Positions 24,113 through 33,456 of a stretch of DNA of 58,322 bases are shown here, one piece after another (the stretch's first letter is position 1; every line of letters begins with the position of its first letter). Made by a program: the position numbers and the translations under genes. The stretch comes from Desulfoluna sp. (GTDB lineage: Bacteria > Desulfobacterota > Desulfobacteria > Desulfobacterales > Desulfolunaceae): assembly GCF_030145185.1 (NCBI RefSeq), contig NZ_JAQYWB010000037.1, positions 1 through 58,322 of the forward strand, written 5' to 3'. The notes beneath the pieces were generated by a model, which did not search any database, was not told the origin of the DNA, and saw only the letters and a list, made by a program, of their open reading frames with translations.

Positions 24113-24790
24113 ATGACAATTCCTTCCACGACCATCCCTTACCTCCCCCATCGCCCTCAACACCCCCTGGACTGGAATGGATCAGAATGGAGCGCCGTCC
24201 CTTTTCTGACGCTTCCACACTTTCGCCCGGAAAGCAGCGACCACCGTCCCCCCACCCGGGTCAAATTAGCCTGTACCCCCGAGGGAATCTGCGGTCTGTT
24301 CGATGTCATCGACCGCTTCGTGCGCTGCACCCGAACCCACTTTCAAGACGAGGTCTACAAAGACAGCTGCGTGGAGTTCTTTATTCAGCCCAAAGCCGAC
24401 TGCGGGTACTTCAATTTTGAATTCAACTGCGGCGGGGCACTACTGGCCTCTTACATCACCGACCCCACACGCACGGAAAAGGGCTTTGAAGCCTTCTCAC
24501 CGCTCTCCTCGGCCCAGGGCGCTCTCGTTAAGAGCTTTCACTCTCTGCCGAGGGTTGTGGATCCCGAAAGGCAGATGCCGACCCCCTGGCTCCTTGGATT
24601 TTTCATGCCCTTTGCACTCCTTGAGTCCTTCGTCGGCCCCCTTGGCGAGATAAACCGTCAGCACTGGCGCGGCAACCTTTATAAATGTGCCGACGCATCC
24701 TCTCACCCCCACTGGGGATCCTGGGCACCGGTGGATGCGCTTAACTTTCACCGACCCCAATGCTTTGGAAGGCTTGACGTTGAGGCGTGA
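24113..24790 (+). CDS. Carbohydrate-binding family 9-like protein
   Basis: 225 residues, start ATG 24113 with AAGGAG four bases upstream. Most of it looks like a CBM9-type beta-sandwich, with 'VKLACTPEGICGLFDVIDRFVRC', 'DSCVEFFIQPKADCGYFNFEFNCGG' and a C-terminal 'GSWAPVDALNFHRPQCFGRL'. No signal peptide is seen, so it is likely cytoplasmic. Proteins of this kind are found alone in many bacteria and their ligand is unknown. Its neighbours give no clear operon partner. Confidence 0.75.
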   Translation: MTIPSTTIPYLPHRPQHPLDWNGSEWSAVPFLTLPHFRPESSDHRPPTRVKLACTPEGICGLFDVIDRFVRCTRTHFQDEVYKDSCVEFFIQPKADCGYFNFEFNCGGALLASYITDPTRTEKGFEAFSPLSSAQGALVKSFHSLPRVVDPERQMPTPWLLGFFMPFALLESFVGPLGEINRQHWRGNLYKCADASSHPHWGSWAPVDALNFHRPQCFGRLDVEA

Positions 24791-25018
24791 GATCCGCCGG
24801 ACAACCAGCAAGTCAAGCAAAAGTTCCCTCAGCGCTACCCGCCGCAACCCATACCGCCGCAAGAAGATCCTCTTCTCTATCGACGTTCTGCCGCCATTGC
24901 AGCCGGCCAACGAAATCAATCGAGACTTGCCCCTTCCCCTGCAAATAAGATAAAAGTGCATTCGTTTATAACGCAATCTATGCTTTTTAGAATGAAAGGT
25001 ATACGTATCCCAAAACTT

Positions 25019-26410
25019 ATGGAACAGATCCTGATCGTTGATGATGACCCGGGTATATGCGAGTTTATGACGGACATCATATCCGCGATGGGGTATGGAG
25101 CTCAGTCGGCCCTGACGCTGAAAAAAGGGCTGGACATGGCCTACTCCACTCCCTGTGAAATAATCTTTTTGGATGTTCATATGCCCGACGGCAGCGGACT
25201 GACTGCCGTAACAAACTTCAGAAAGAGCCCCTCCTCTCCGGCAGTCATCATCCTGACAGGGGATGGGACCGCCGACGGTGCGGTCCAAGCCATCGAAAGC
25301 GGTGCCTGGGATTATATGGTCAAGCCTGCCACACCCGACGCCATCAGATGGGTGCTCAAACACGCCTTGGAGCTCCGTCAAGCAAGAGTGCCCTCCCCCT
25401 CATCGACCTCCTTCAAGCGAGAAAAAATCGCAGGAGACAGCCCGGAGCTCACCCAATGCCTGACGGTGGCAGCCGATGCTGCCGGAAACAATGCCAACAT
25501 CTTAATCACCGGCGAAAGCGGGACAGGCAAAGAACTGTTTGCCCGGGCCATCCATCATAACAGCGACAGGGCAAAAAAGCCCTTTGTGGTTGTGGACTGC
25601 GCCGCTCTGCCTGCGCCCCTGGTGGAAAGCGTTCTATTTGGCCATCAAAAAGGAGCCTTCACCGGAGCCTCAGAAGCCCGGACGGGACTCATTCGGGAAG
25701 CGGACGGAGGAACACTTTTCCTCGATGAATTGGGAGAGCTCTCAGCCTCAAATCAAAAACGGTTTCTTCGGGTCCTTCAGGAACGACGCATTCGCCCCAT
25801 CGGGGGCTGTCGAGAAGAGGCCGTCGACTTCCGACTCATTGCCGCCACCCACCGGAACATTGAGGCGATGGCCCACGAAGGCTCCTTCAGGGAGGATCTT
25901 CTCTTTCGCCTGCGCGGGCTCTCACTGGCCCTCCCCCCTTTAAGGATCCGTCACGGGGACACCCACATTATCGCCATGCGTGCCATCGAAACATGCTGCC
26001 ACCGCTTCGGATTTTCAGACAAAGGGTTTTATCCCGAATTCCTGGAAGCCCTGATCCTCTACCCATGGCCCGGGAATGCGCGCGAGCTGATCGCTGCCAT
26101 GGAAGCGGCCGTGATCAAGGCAAAATCAGACCCACTCCTGCACCCTATCCACCTGCCCCTCCATATCCGGGCGGAGTTGGCCCGTACGTCAGTGCTCAAG
26201 GGGTCAATACAGCCCGATATCGCTGAAAGGGGAAGAGAAGACGGGACGTCTCTTCCGGCTCATGCCCATCATATGAGCACCGCCGAACAAAAATACCTTC
26301 GAAGGGTTGCCACCGCCGCAGGCGGTAACATCCGGGAAATATGTCGAATCGCCAACCTTTCGCGAGCCCAGGTCTATCGGTTAATCAAAAAGCACGGCAT
26401 TTCCATTTAA
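25019..26410 (+). CDS. NtrC-family sigma-54-dependent response regulator
   Basis: 463 residues from the ATG at 25019, where the receiver domain begins ('MEQILIVDDDPG'). Ribosome sites are poor here and starts up to 63 bases upstream are possible. The receiver has phosphoacceptor Asp52 and Lys102. The AAA+ domain has Walker A 'GESGTGKE' (165-172) and the sigma-54-contact GAFTGA motif (212-217). The C-terminus is a Fis-type helix-turn-helix, 'GNIREICRIANLSRAQVYRLIKKHG'. No kinase lies beside it. Three sigma-54-like promoters occur in the window (22005, 16786, 26603), making it the natural candidate activator. Confidence 0.93.
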   Translation: MEQILIVDDDPGICEFMTDIISAMGYGAQSALTLKKGLDMAYSTPCEIIFLDVHMPDGSGLTAVTNFRKSPSSPAVIILTGDGTADGAVQAIESGAWDYMVKPATPDAIRWVLKHALELRQARVPSPSSTSFKREKIAGDSPELTQCLTVAADAAGNNANILITGESGTGKELFARAIHHNSDRAKKPFVVVDCAALPAPLVESVLFGHQKGAFTGASEARTGLIREADGGTLFLDELGELSASNQKRFLRVLQERRIRPIGGCREEAVDFRLIAATHRNIEAMAHEGSFREDLLFRLRGLSLALPPLRIRHGDTHIIAMRAIETCCHRFGFSDKGFYPEFLEALILYPWPGNARELIAAMEAAVIKAKSDPLLHPIHLPLHIRAELARTSVLKGSIQPDIAERGREDGTSLPAHAHHMSTAEQKYLRRVATAAGGNIREICRIANLSRAQVYRLIKKHGISI

Positions 26411-26602
26411 AACAGGTTTCCAGACAAGCTCGAACGCCGCCTCCCTCAAAAGCGAATCGCTCCCGCCATTCTCATGAGTGAGACGGCGTCTCATCCCTGA
26501 GATGTCATCCCCGGTATCCCAGATGTCCCAGCCCTCCGACCTCCCCGCCTATCAACCTGAATATATGTCGACTTCAGTCACATCCGCATGGCATTCGCCC
26601 AT

Positions 26603-26618
26603 TGGTACGATATTTGCT
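26603..26618 (+). promoter_or_regulatory. Sigma-54 promoter of the chemoreceptor gene
   Basis: TTGGTACGATATTTGC carries GG at -24 and GC at -12 with 12-base spacing; only the C of TGGCAC is changed. It lies 84 bp before the GTG start of the chemoreceptor and directly after the NtrC-type activator gene. Confidence 0.75.
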
Positions 26619-26701
26619 GAGCCATCACACCACTGGACTGCAGTCCATAACCAAAGCCTGGGGGAAAAATCAGGCTGGCCAAAAGGAGAGGGTTTTCGCT
26701 T

Positions 26702-29065
26702 GTGAAGAACTGGAAATTGAGAACGAAAATGTTAGCAACCATCTGTTCCGTAGTGCTCATTACCTACCTGGTCACCATTGTCTTTGTGACCGTAAAAGCC
26801 ACGGACATGGTAAAAAAAGAGGCCTTGGAAAAATCCCTCGAGATTGCCCACCGGCACGGGGGAATCCTGAAAACAGAGCTTGAGAAGGCCATGGCCGCCG
26901 GTCGGATCCTGGCCCAGAGCCTTGAAGGAATCAATGAGAGCACCTTTGTACCTGAAAAAGCCATGCTGGACGGCATCACCCGGAAAGTGCTGGAAAAAAA
27001 CAGCGATTTTTCAGGTGTCTGGATCATGATGGACCCGGACACAATGTACAAAGACTTCTACAGCGCCTGGTTTTATCGAAGCGGAAACACGATTATCTCA
27101 GCACCTTACACCACAAAAGAGGCCTATTTTAAAGCCGCTGCCGATGCCTACTACACCAAGGCAAAAACCGCCATGGCAGAAGCCATCTTAACCCCCTATG
27201 TGGACCCTGAAATCAACGCCCTGATGACGACCACCTCCATACCGGTTCTCGCAGGCGGTCGATGCATCGGGGTGGTCGGGGTGGACCTTGTGCTTGATCA
27301 CTTGAGCGCCATGGTCCGTGAGATCAAGCCCTTCGGCACCGGCAGTATCAGCCTGATATCTAACAATGGGACCTACGTCGCCCACACCCATCCAGAAAAA
27401 ATCGCCCAGGACATTGGCACATCCCAAACCTGGACGGCGGCCAAGGAGGCGATCAAAGCCAACCGTATCTATACGATGACAGAAGATTCAGCCCTCCTTG
27501 ACACGGAAATTTACCGGATTTTCGTCCCCTTCACCATCGGCAACACGCAAGCCCCCTGGGCCGTCGCCGTGGATATCCCCATGGATAAGGTGCTCCAAGG
27601 ACCCAGAAATTTGATGCAAGCCTGCATTTTGATTGGGATCATAGCCGTGCTGACCGCCATCATAGCCATCGTTCTTTTTTCAGGACGACTCGTCAAACCC
27701 ATTGTCGCCGCCGTCAACGGGCTGAAAGACATCGCCGAAGGGGAAGGAGATCTCACCCTGCGGCTTGATAAAGCCACAAACGACGAGGTAGGAGATCTGG
27801 CGCACTGGTTCAACACCTTTATGGACAGGCTTCAGGTGATGATCAAAGACATGACCGGAGACGCAGAGACCCTGCTGGCCTCCGGGACCTACCTCCTTGA
27901 CATGTCGAACAGCATCACCCAGGAAACGGACACCACCCTTCAGAGTTCGGCCACGGTAAAAACGGCCACTGACGAGCTGAATTCACGCATGGAATCCGTT
28001 GCCGCGGCCATGGAGCAGGCCTCCACCAATGTCTCCCTTGTCGCCTCGTCTGCGGAAGAGATGAACGCCACCACAACGGAAATCGCAGAAAACTCGGAAC
28101 GCGCCCGGGAGGTCACCGAAACAGCGGTTCAACGTGCCCACCAGGCCACGGAAAGCATGGTCCACCTGGGTAACACCGCCGCAACCATCAACAAAGTGAC
28201 GGAGGCCATCACAGATATTTCCGAGCAGACCAACCTCCTGGCTCTCAACGCCACCATTGAGGCCGCACGGGCCGGAGAGGCCGGTAAAGGGTTCGCCGTG
28301 GTGGCCGGAGAGATCAAGGAGCTGGCCAAACAGACGGCAGAAGCCACCCGGGAAATCCAGGGAAGTATCGAGGCGGTTCAGACCGCCGCCGAATCGGGCA
28401 TCTCCAGCATCGAAGGCATTACAAAAGTCATTGGTGACGTCAACGCCATGGTCACCACCATTGCCACGGCCGTGGAAGAACAATCCATCGGAACACGAGA
28501 GATCGCCGACAACACAAGCCAGGTCGCCATGGGTATCCATGAGGTCAACGAGAACATGGCGCAGGTTGCCACGGCAACGGAAAAAATTGCCCGAGAGGAA
28601 CTGGAAGTCAACCGATCCGTTGAAGATATTGCGTCCTCAAGCATGGAATCCACGATCAACGCCCGAGAGATGGGCCAGATCTCTGCTCACTTGCATGCCC
28701 TGGCAGGACAGTTCAAAGTGGGGGAAAAATCCTTTGCCATCGGCGACGTGAAAATAGCCCACCTTAAATGGGTGACCACCATTAAATCCGTCGTCGCCGA
28801 TCGAAAGGAGATGAAAGCGGAAGAGGTCACCTCCCACAATGCCTGTGAGTTTGGGAAATGGTACGCAGCCCAGAAAACAAACCTGTCATCAAACCCCGCG
28901 TTCAAAAAAGTGGGCAGCTTGCATGAACGGGTTCATACCCAGGCCCGGGAAATCGTCGGCCTCAAGAATCAAGGACGAAATAAGGAGGCCCTCGCGCTGA
29001 TTGGGACCTTTGAAGAGACCCGCAGCGCCCTGTTCGACAGCCTGGATGAACTCTACAGAAACTAA
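26702..29065 (+). CDS. Methyl-accepting chemotaxis protein with dCACHE sensor and CZB domain
   Basis: 787 residues, GTG start. TM1 at about 9-31, a periplasmic dCACHE-like ligand domain (about 35-285), TM2 at about 296-318, a HAMP domain ('[27 protein letters not shown]') and the signalling hairpin with '[19 protein letters not shown]'. The C-terminus (about 690-787) is a CZB zinc-binding domain: '[10 protein letters not shown]', '[10 protein letters not shown]' and '[13 protein letters not shown]' supply the His/Cys ligands. CZB domains in receptors are linked to zinc or reactive-oxidant sensing. No CheR-docking pentapeptide is seen. Position after a sigma-54 activator and next to eut suggests, without proof, taxis to ethanolamine or related amines. 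Confidence 0.95.
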   Translation: MKNWKLRTKMLATICSVVLITYLVTIVFVTVKATDMVKKEALEKSLEIAHRHGGILKTELEKAMAAGRILAQSLEGINESTFVPEKAMLDGITRKVLEKNSDFSGVWIMMDPDTMYKDFYSAWFYRSGNTIISAPYTTKEAYFKAAADAYYTKAKTAMAEAILTPYVDPEINALMTTTSIPVLAGGRCIGVVGVDLVLDHLSAMVREIKPFGTGSISLISNNGTYVAHTHPEKIAQDIGTSQTWTAAKEAIKANRIYTMTEDSALLDTEIYRIFVPFTIGNTQAPWAVAVDIPMDKVLQGPRNLMQACILIGIIAVLTAIIAIVLFSGRLVKPIVAAVNGLKDIAEGEGDLTLRLDKATNDEVGDLAHWFNTFMDRLQVMIKDMTGDAETLLASGTYLLDMSNSITQETDTTLQSSATVKTATDELNSRMESVAAAMEQASTNVSLVASSAEEMNATTTEIAENSERAREVTETAVQRAHQATESMVHLGNTAATINKVTEAITDISEQTNLLALNATIEAARAGEAGKGFAVVAGEIKELAKQTAEATREIQGSIEAVQTAAESGISSIEGITKVIGDVNAMVTTIATAVEEQSIGTREIADNTSQVAMGIHEVNENMAQVATATEKIAREELEVNRSVEDIASSSMESTINAREMGQISAHLHALAGQFKVGEKSFAIGDVKIAHLKWVTTIKSVVADRKEMKAEEVTSHNACEFGKWYAAQKTNLSSNPAFKKVGSLHERVHTQAREIVGLKNQGRNKEALALIGTFEETRSALFDSLDELYRN

Positions 29066-29088
29066 CCTGGCTCGCTGAATCAAACAAA

Positions 29089-29121
29089 AGCCCTGGCATC
29101 CGATCGAATGCCAGGGTTTTT
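29089..29121 (+). terminator. Intrinsic terminator after the chemoreceptor gene
   Basis: Perfect 9-bp stem CCCTGGCAT / ATGCCAGGG followed by TTTTT, 25 bp after the stop codon. Confidence 0.92.
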
Positions 29122-29335
29122 CATGGCCACCCCATCGCCTGACACCCGCCCCAAACCAAGACAATTCACGCCCCTCCCCCGATGGGATCCGTCCACCGAG
29201 GCCTGTGAGGATGACACCGCATCCAAAATATACTATACTGAGTAACATTATCTTTTGCCCCTGCCCCTTCTCGCTCGCCTGCGCCCCACCCCCGGAACCA
29301 ACTGAATCAACCCGCTTGCCCGAAAGAGTAAACCC

Positions 29336-30517
29336 ATGAACAGAAACCTCTTCGTTCTCTTGATCCTTCTCGCCGCGTCCCTCTCGGCGCTCCTCTTTCA
29401 TGTGGCGGACACGCCCCTTTCCTTTCACGGCCCCCCCATCAAAATCGGAGTCGTGGTGCCCTTAAGCGGAGAGTTTGAGCCCCAGGGACGCATGGCGCTT
29501 CAAGGGGCGTTGATGGCTGCAGAAGAGATCAACCAGGGCGGAGTGCTGGGGGGAAAGCAGATTCGGCTTGAGATACGCGACAGCCAGTCAGACGCCGATA
29601 CGGCCGAAGTCGCCTGTCAAAGCCTGATGACAGAAAAAAAGGTCGTCGCCATTCTCGCGGCCACCGGCTCCCCCTCACGAAAACGCATGGCCACCCTTGC
29701 CGAGTCAGAAGGGTTCCCCCTGCTCTACGCCGCTGATTATGAAGGGGGCGAGTGCGCCCCCCATGTCTTTTACTACAGCGAAATCCCCGACCACACCATT
29801 CGCCCCATGATCTCTTATTTGCAGGAGACCCAAGGCCCTGATGTCTTCATTTTCGGCCTCGACGTCCCCTTGTCCCACAAAATCGCCGATATCGCCACCC
29901 GGGAAATTGACGCCCGGGGAGGGCGGGTGGTCGGCCAGGAATTCACCCCTTACGGCACCCCGGATTACAGCCCTGTCCTGCAGCGTATCAAGGCGTCAAA
30001 ATCCCGGACTCTGCTGCTCACTCCGTCTGCAAAGGACGGAACCCGATTCATCCATCAATTCAACGCATCCTCCCTGAAGGGAAAGGTCACCATCGCTGCC
30101 ATCGCCTTCAATGAGAGTCACCTCACGCAATTCAGCCCCGGTGACCTCGAAGGCATCCACACCTGCCTGCACTTCATGGCCAGCCTGGACTCACCCGAAA
30201 CGAAAGCCTTTGTTGCCAGGCACCGACATCTTTTTCCAAACGCCCTTTACCCGCCAACCCACATCACCGAAGGGAGCTTCGGCCTCTTAAAAATTTTCAG
30301 CTCCGCCCTCGACCGGGCCGGAAGTCTCGACATGATAAAAACCATGGCGCTGATGCCGGGAACCCGCATCCAGGGAGGCCATGGTGTCATTACCCTGAGA
30401 GACGACCGTCACGTTAATATGAACATGGTGATTGGAAAATTTACTCAGGGTGAATTACAGGCAGTAAAAAAAATGGGGGAGGTGAAACCGACCAGCCAGT
30501 GCCCCCGCCCTCATTGA
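29336..30517 (+). CDS. Orphan periplasmic binding protein (branched-chain amino acid/amide type)
   Basis: 393 residues. Residues 1-23 are a hydrophobic export or anchor segment without a lipobox. The rest is a type I periplasmic-binding fold of the Peripla_BP_6 group: 'KIGVVVPLSGEFEPQGRMALQGALMAAEEIN', 'VVAILAATGSPSRKRMATLAE' and the hinge 'YPPTHITEGSFGLLKIFSSAL'. The closest remembered types are urea/amide-binding proteins (UrtA, AmiC). No permease or ATPase genes adjoin, so it may be a sensor rather than a transporter part. Ligand unknown. Confidence 0.85.
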   Translation: MNRNLFVLLILLAASLSALLFHVADTPLSFHGPPIKIGVVVPLSGEFEPQGRMALQGALMAAEEINQGGVLGGKQIRLEIRDSQSDADTAEVACQSLMTEKKVVAILAATGSPSRKRMATLAESEGFPLLYAADYEGGECAPHVFYYSEIPDHTIRPMISYLQETQGPDVFIFGLDVPLSHKIADIATREIDARGGRVVGQEFTPYGTPDYSPVLQRIKASKSRTLLLTPSAKDGTRFIHQFNASSLKGKVTIAAIAFNESHLTQFSPGDLEGIHTCLHFMASLDSPETKAFVARHRHLFPNALYPPTHITEGSFGLLKIFSSALDRAGSLDMIKTMALMPGTRIQGGHGVITLRDDRHVNMNMVIGKFTQGELQAVKKMGEVKPTSQCPRPH

Positions 30518-30637
30518 GAATGATCGGGTTCAAGGCCATCCCGGTGCCATAATTTTATTCGTTTATCCGTTTCCATTCATCAAATAATTCTTTATACTAT
30601 CTAATCATTTCACTCTGAAACCAAAGAATGGATTTTT

Positions 30638-31489
30638 ATGCTAAAAAGCAAAGAACAAAGAGAATACGATCGATATGAAATGCGCCAGACCCTTTCCTTT
30701 CGAACCCAGTCCGCAAGCGATCATAAGTTGGGAAAGACCTGCAACCTGAGCAAAAAAGGGATACTGCTGGAAACCAGCCAAAAAATATCCCAGGGCGAAG
30801 AATTAGAGCTCATTATTAATATTGACCAACAGTCAGTCCATTTTAAGGGGAGATGCATCTATTGCCTGAAGGCAGGCGCCAACCTCTATCAAGCCGGGAT
30901 TCTTATTTTACAAATCAATACAGAAGGCCTGGAGGCCTTCCTCGCGCTGATCGAAAAGTTGAAAACTGAAAAAAGGCAGATAAACCTTGCCCTGAGCCCG
31001 GAAACAGGAGCCATAAACAATCTCGTCCAACGGGTTGCCTCCGAGCACAAAATCATCTCCCAATATGTGGTGGTCCTGCAGAAAGCCCTGGACGAAGCAG
31101 GGGGCACACCCCTCCATCTGGGAGAGCTCGAAACCGTCCTCCTGCATATGAAAAAGGCGCTATCGACACATTTTTATGTTGAAGAGAAGGTCTTCTTTAA
31201 AATTGGCCTGACCTCCCTGCCAACAGAATACCACGGATTGATCATGGAACTGTCACAGGATCACTCTGTGTTGGTGCATGAACTCAAGACCCTCACAACA
31301 TCTGCCCAGGAAGGCATGAAAAAAGGGAGCCCCTGGGGAGCCAAAGAAAAAGGTGACCTGGAAAAATTCCTGCTCAAAGTAAAAACCCATGCCCGAAAAG
31401 AACTCACGGAGTTTTTTCCCATCCTTGAATCAAACGAGAATGCCAAAGCACAGATTATGAAGGTGTTACGGAATATCATCGACGTGTGA
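30638..31489 (+). CDS. PilZ-hemerythrin fusion protein
   Basis: 283 residues. The N-terminal PilZ domain (about 6-105) has both c-di-GMP motifs, RxxxR (Arg12-Arg16) and NxSxxG (Asn36-Gly41). A C-terminal four-helix hemerythrin-like domain (about 128-280) has candidate iron ligands His137, His178/Glu182 (HxxxE), His209 and His251/Glu255 (HxxxE). The combination suggests that oxygen, NO or redox state is coupled to c-di-GMP signalling, reasonable in a motile anaerobe. It is a single gene after an AT-rich promoter region. Ligand binding is inferred from motifs. Confidence 0.88.
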   Translation: MLKSKEQREYDRYEMRQTLSFRTQSASDHKLGKTCNLSKKGILLETSQKISQGEELELIINIDQQSVHFKGRCIYCLKAGANLYQAGILILQINTEGLEAFLALIEKLKTEKRQINLALSPETGAINNLVQRVASEHKIISQYVVVLQKALDEAGGTPLHLGELETVLLHMKKALSTHFYVEEKVFFKIGLTSLPTEYHGLIMELSQDHSVLVHELKTLTTSAQEGMKKGSPWGAKEKGDLEKFLLKVKTHARKELTEFFPILESNENAKAQIMKVLRNIIDV

Positions 31490-31540
31490 GGGTGCGGGTA
31501 GCATGGTGCAGCTGGAAGGATGGGCTCCTGCGGTGACGGT

Positions 31541-32167
31541 TCACGGATTAAATACGGCGTCGTCAAGGGGACCATCCACCTTAAGGTTCCGAAGAAAAAC
31601 CGTCTCCTGGCTTCCGTTTGAAAAGAGCTTCACCACCTTGATGGGCAAATGGAACTCCGGGTGCACCCACAGCAGATAGGTCACCTCCTCGCTCTCGATC
31701 AGGAGCCGAGGACAAAGAGAGGTCTCCACCACCTCAGGTGGCAGAAGAGTCACAACACCCTGCCGTGCGTAGCGCATGACAGACTGGATCAGGGCCCCCA
31801 TATCAGAGCGATCAACCGTATGCCCTTTGGGATCGGTAATCAGACGGTTGTCGGGGGAAAGGCTCAAGGTCAGGAGCCGGGTTGAAAAGGGGCGCAGGGA
31901 CACCTTATTTATATTTGGATCGTAAATCAGTCGTGCGCCTTTGTGGGGCCGAATAAAATCCATCCGAATAAACCCCGGTTTTTTATAGGTATAGACAATC
32001 CGGTTACGCCCATCCTCCCCGTCCGAATCCAAAAGCGTGGTATAGTTTGTTAACGCATCAAACCGCCCCACCATCTCATCCAGAAGAGGATGCCCCTCTC
32101 CCCAGACAGGACTCGCACAAAACAGACAGACCCAGACAAAGAAAAGCCAGACAACACGGCGACGCAT
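31541..32167 (-). CDS. LolA-like periplasmic protein
   Basis: 208 residues starting at the ATG at 32167, whose A is the last base of the upstream stop codon (TGATG), with GGAGG seven bases upstream. The signal peptide is residues 1-23, ending 'SPVWGEG'. The body has the half-barrel pattern of LolA-type proteins ('RIVYTYKKPGFIRMDFIRPHKGARLIYDPN' and 'LPIKVVKLFSNGSQETVFLRNLKVD'). It probably handles a lipid or lipoprotein in the periplasm. Translationally coupled to the START-like gene. Confidence 0.75.
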   Translation of the reverse strand: MRRRVVWLFFVWVCLFCASPVWGEGHPLLDEMVGRFDALTNYTTLLDSDGEDGRNRIVYTYKKPGFIRMDFIRPHKGARLIYDPNINKVSLRPFSTRLLTLSLSPDNRLITDPKGHTVDRSDMGALIQSVMRYARQGVVTLLPPEVVETSLCPRLLIESEEVTYLLWVHPEFHLPIKVVKLFSNGSQETVFLRNLKVDGPLDDAVFNP

Positions 32168-32670
32168 CAGCAATCCTCCGCTGCGAGATACCGAGTAAAC
32201 CCGGTCATTCCTTGAGCCATCAAGCTCTTATGATTCTCAATGAAGTACCCTTTTATAAAAGGTGACAAAAGACTCATCCAGAGGCGCGTGGTCCGTACCT
32301 TCAGAGAAAATACACCGCATGTGCCCCGACGTGTCTGCTGAATACGGCAGGAGCATTGCCCTTCCAGGTCTCCATGAATATCAGCCGTAATAAGGGCCAG
32401 GTCGTTGACCTCCCGGAGGACAGCCTGAATGTTCAGGCCATAGGGCAAAAGCCCTTTCCATCGCGTGCTGTATTGCTTGCCCTCCGTTCCCACGGAGAGT
32501 TCATTCTCGGGCAGGCAAAATTCCAGCCCTTCCCACCACTGGGGCCAGGCCTCCACATGAAGCATCCCGTTCCACACCGCTGCCACAGGAGCCTCTACCG
32601 CCCATTCCTGTTCAAAGCGATAATACCTCCATCGATCCAACCTCAAAAAATCCACGTCGCCCCGCTCCAT
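32167..32670 (-). CDS. SRPBCC (START-like/polyketide cyclase fold) protein
   Basis: 167 residues from the ATG at 32670 ('MERGDVDFLRLDRWRYYRFEQEW'); an earlier in-frame start would add 20 codons with no fold. Features 'EAPVAAVWNGMLHVEAWPQWWEGLEF' and 'FIKGYFIENHKSLMAQG' are typical of the helix-grip ligand-binding SRPBCC superfamily. It would bind a hydrophobic molecule. Paired with a LolA-like gene, it suggests lipid handling; the link to the lipid synthase cluster 2 kb away is a guess. Confidence 0.75.
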   Translation of the reverse strand: MERGDVDFLRLDRWRYYRFEQEWAVEAPVAAVWNGMLHVEAWPQWWEGLEFCLPENELSVGTEGKQYSTRWKGLLPYGLNIQAVLREVNDLALITADIHGDLEGQCSCRIQQTRRGTCGVFSLKVRTTRLWMSLLSPFIKGYFIENHKSLMAQGMTGFTRYLAAEDC

Positions 32671-33149
32671 TGCAAAAAATTCAGATGCTGATCGCCTGCC
32701 CCTGGGCAGGAGTGCACATGAGCACGGCACATTAACACAGCCTCACCCCATAGAGAAGCAACAAGTCACCCAACTTAACTATTTCTTAATTCTACCACGA
32801 CTCTGGACTCGATACGGAAAAAAATAAATACAAAAAAGATCACAGAGGATCATGCGCCTTTGAAGGGAACGGGACCATTCATATCGCAATGAATAAACAG
32901 ATCCCGACAATGATTGCGATGATCACCGCTAAGAGAACAACACGCTTTTAAAAAGGACACCGGAGAGCTCAACTTTATAGAAACAACGTTCTGAAGCTTG
33001 ACAGGCCCCATCATTCATGGAATGCCAAAGATGTCGCCTCTACCTCTTACAAGGACGACACCCGAACATGGGGACACCAACGATGACGACTTATCGCCAC
33101 CGCCGGAGCCGATTGAAAGAGAAGACTTCCATCAAAAAGCCGAGGAATT
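32671..33149. other. 479-bp intergenic region
   Basis: AT-rich in its first part (32760-32840), which may hold the minus-strand promoter of the START-like/LolA-like pair and the plus-strand promoter of the small Lys-rich gene. An 81-codon plus-strand ORF starting at 32998 overlaps that small gene in another frame and is not called. Confidence 0.4.
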
Positions 33150-33269
33150 ATGTCTAAATCAGGTGATTCAAAACGCGATGTTAAGAAAAAACCTCAAAAA
33201 ACTCTCAAGGAAAAGAAACAGGCAAAACGTGATAAAAAAATGAGTAAAGCCTCAGTTCCTGAGGGATAG
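33150..33269 (+). CDS. Tiny Lys-rich protein (39 aa)
   Basis: Thirty-nine codons beginning MSKSGDSKRDVKKKPQKTLK and ending ASVPEG, with GAGG four bases before the ATG. About 40 percent Lys/Arg. The start 'SKSGDSKRDVKKKPQKTLKEKK' resembles a short basic protein I have seen in many bacterial genomes without known function. It may bind RNA or DNA. A following inverted repeat could end its mRNA. Confidence 0.65.
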   Translation: MSKSGDSKRDVKKKPQKTLKEKKQAKRDKKMSKASVPEG

Positions 33270-33273
33270 GGTT

Positions 33274-33421
33274 GCTGAAAAAATAGACAAGAGAACGCTT
33301 CCGGCGATAAAACAAGCCTTATTCGAGCCGAGTCACCATGGTTCTAAGGCGTCTATTTTTTCATAAACCTTAACGGCTTCCCCGCACCTTCTTCCTTCAC
33401 CGGGACGGAAGCTGCGGGGAG
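33274..33421 (+). repeat. Two inverted repeats between the Lys-rich gene and the GNAT gene
   Basis: TGAAAAAATAGAC and GTCTATTTTTTCA form a 13-bp inverted repeat around about 65 bases (33274-33364), which could fold and end transcription. A second stem CCCCGCA / TGCGGGG (33384-33421, with inner CTTCC / GGAAG) follows just before the GNAT gene. Confidence 0.5.
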
Positions 33422-33456
33422 AAATTCTCCTTAACCCAACCGCCCTCCTTTTACCT

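Noticed and set aside
32998-33243. 81-codon plus-strand ORF
   Set aside because: Overlaps the better-supported 39-codon Lys-rich gene in another frame and has no ribosome site.
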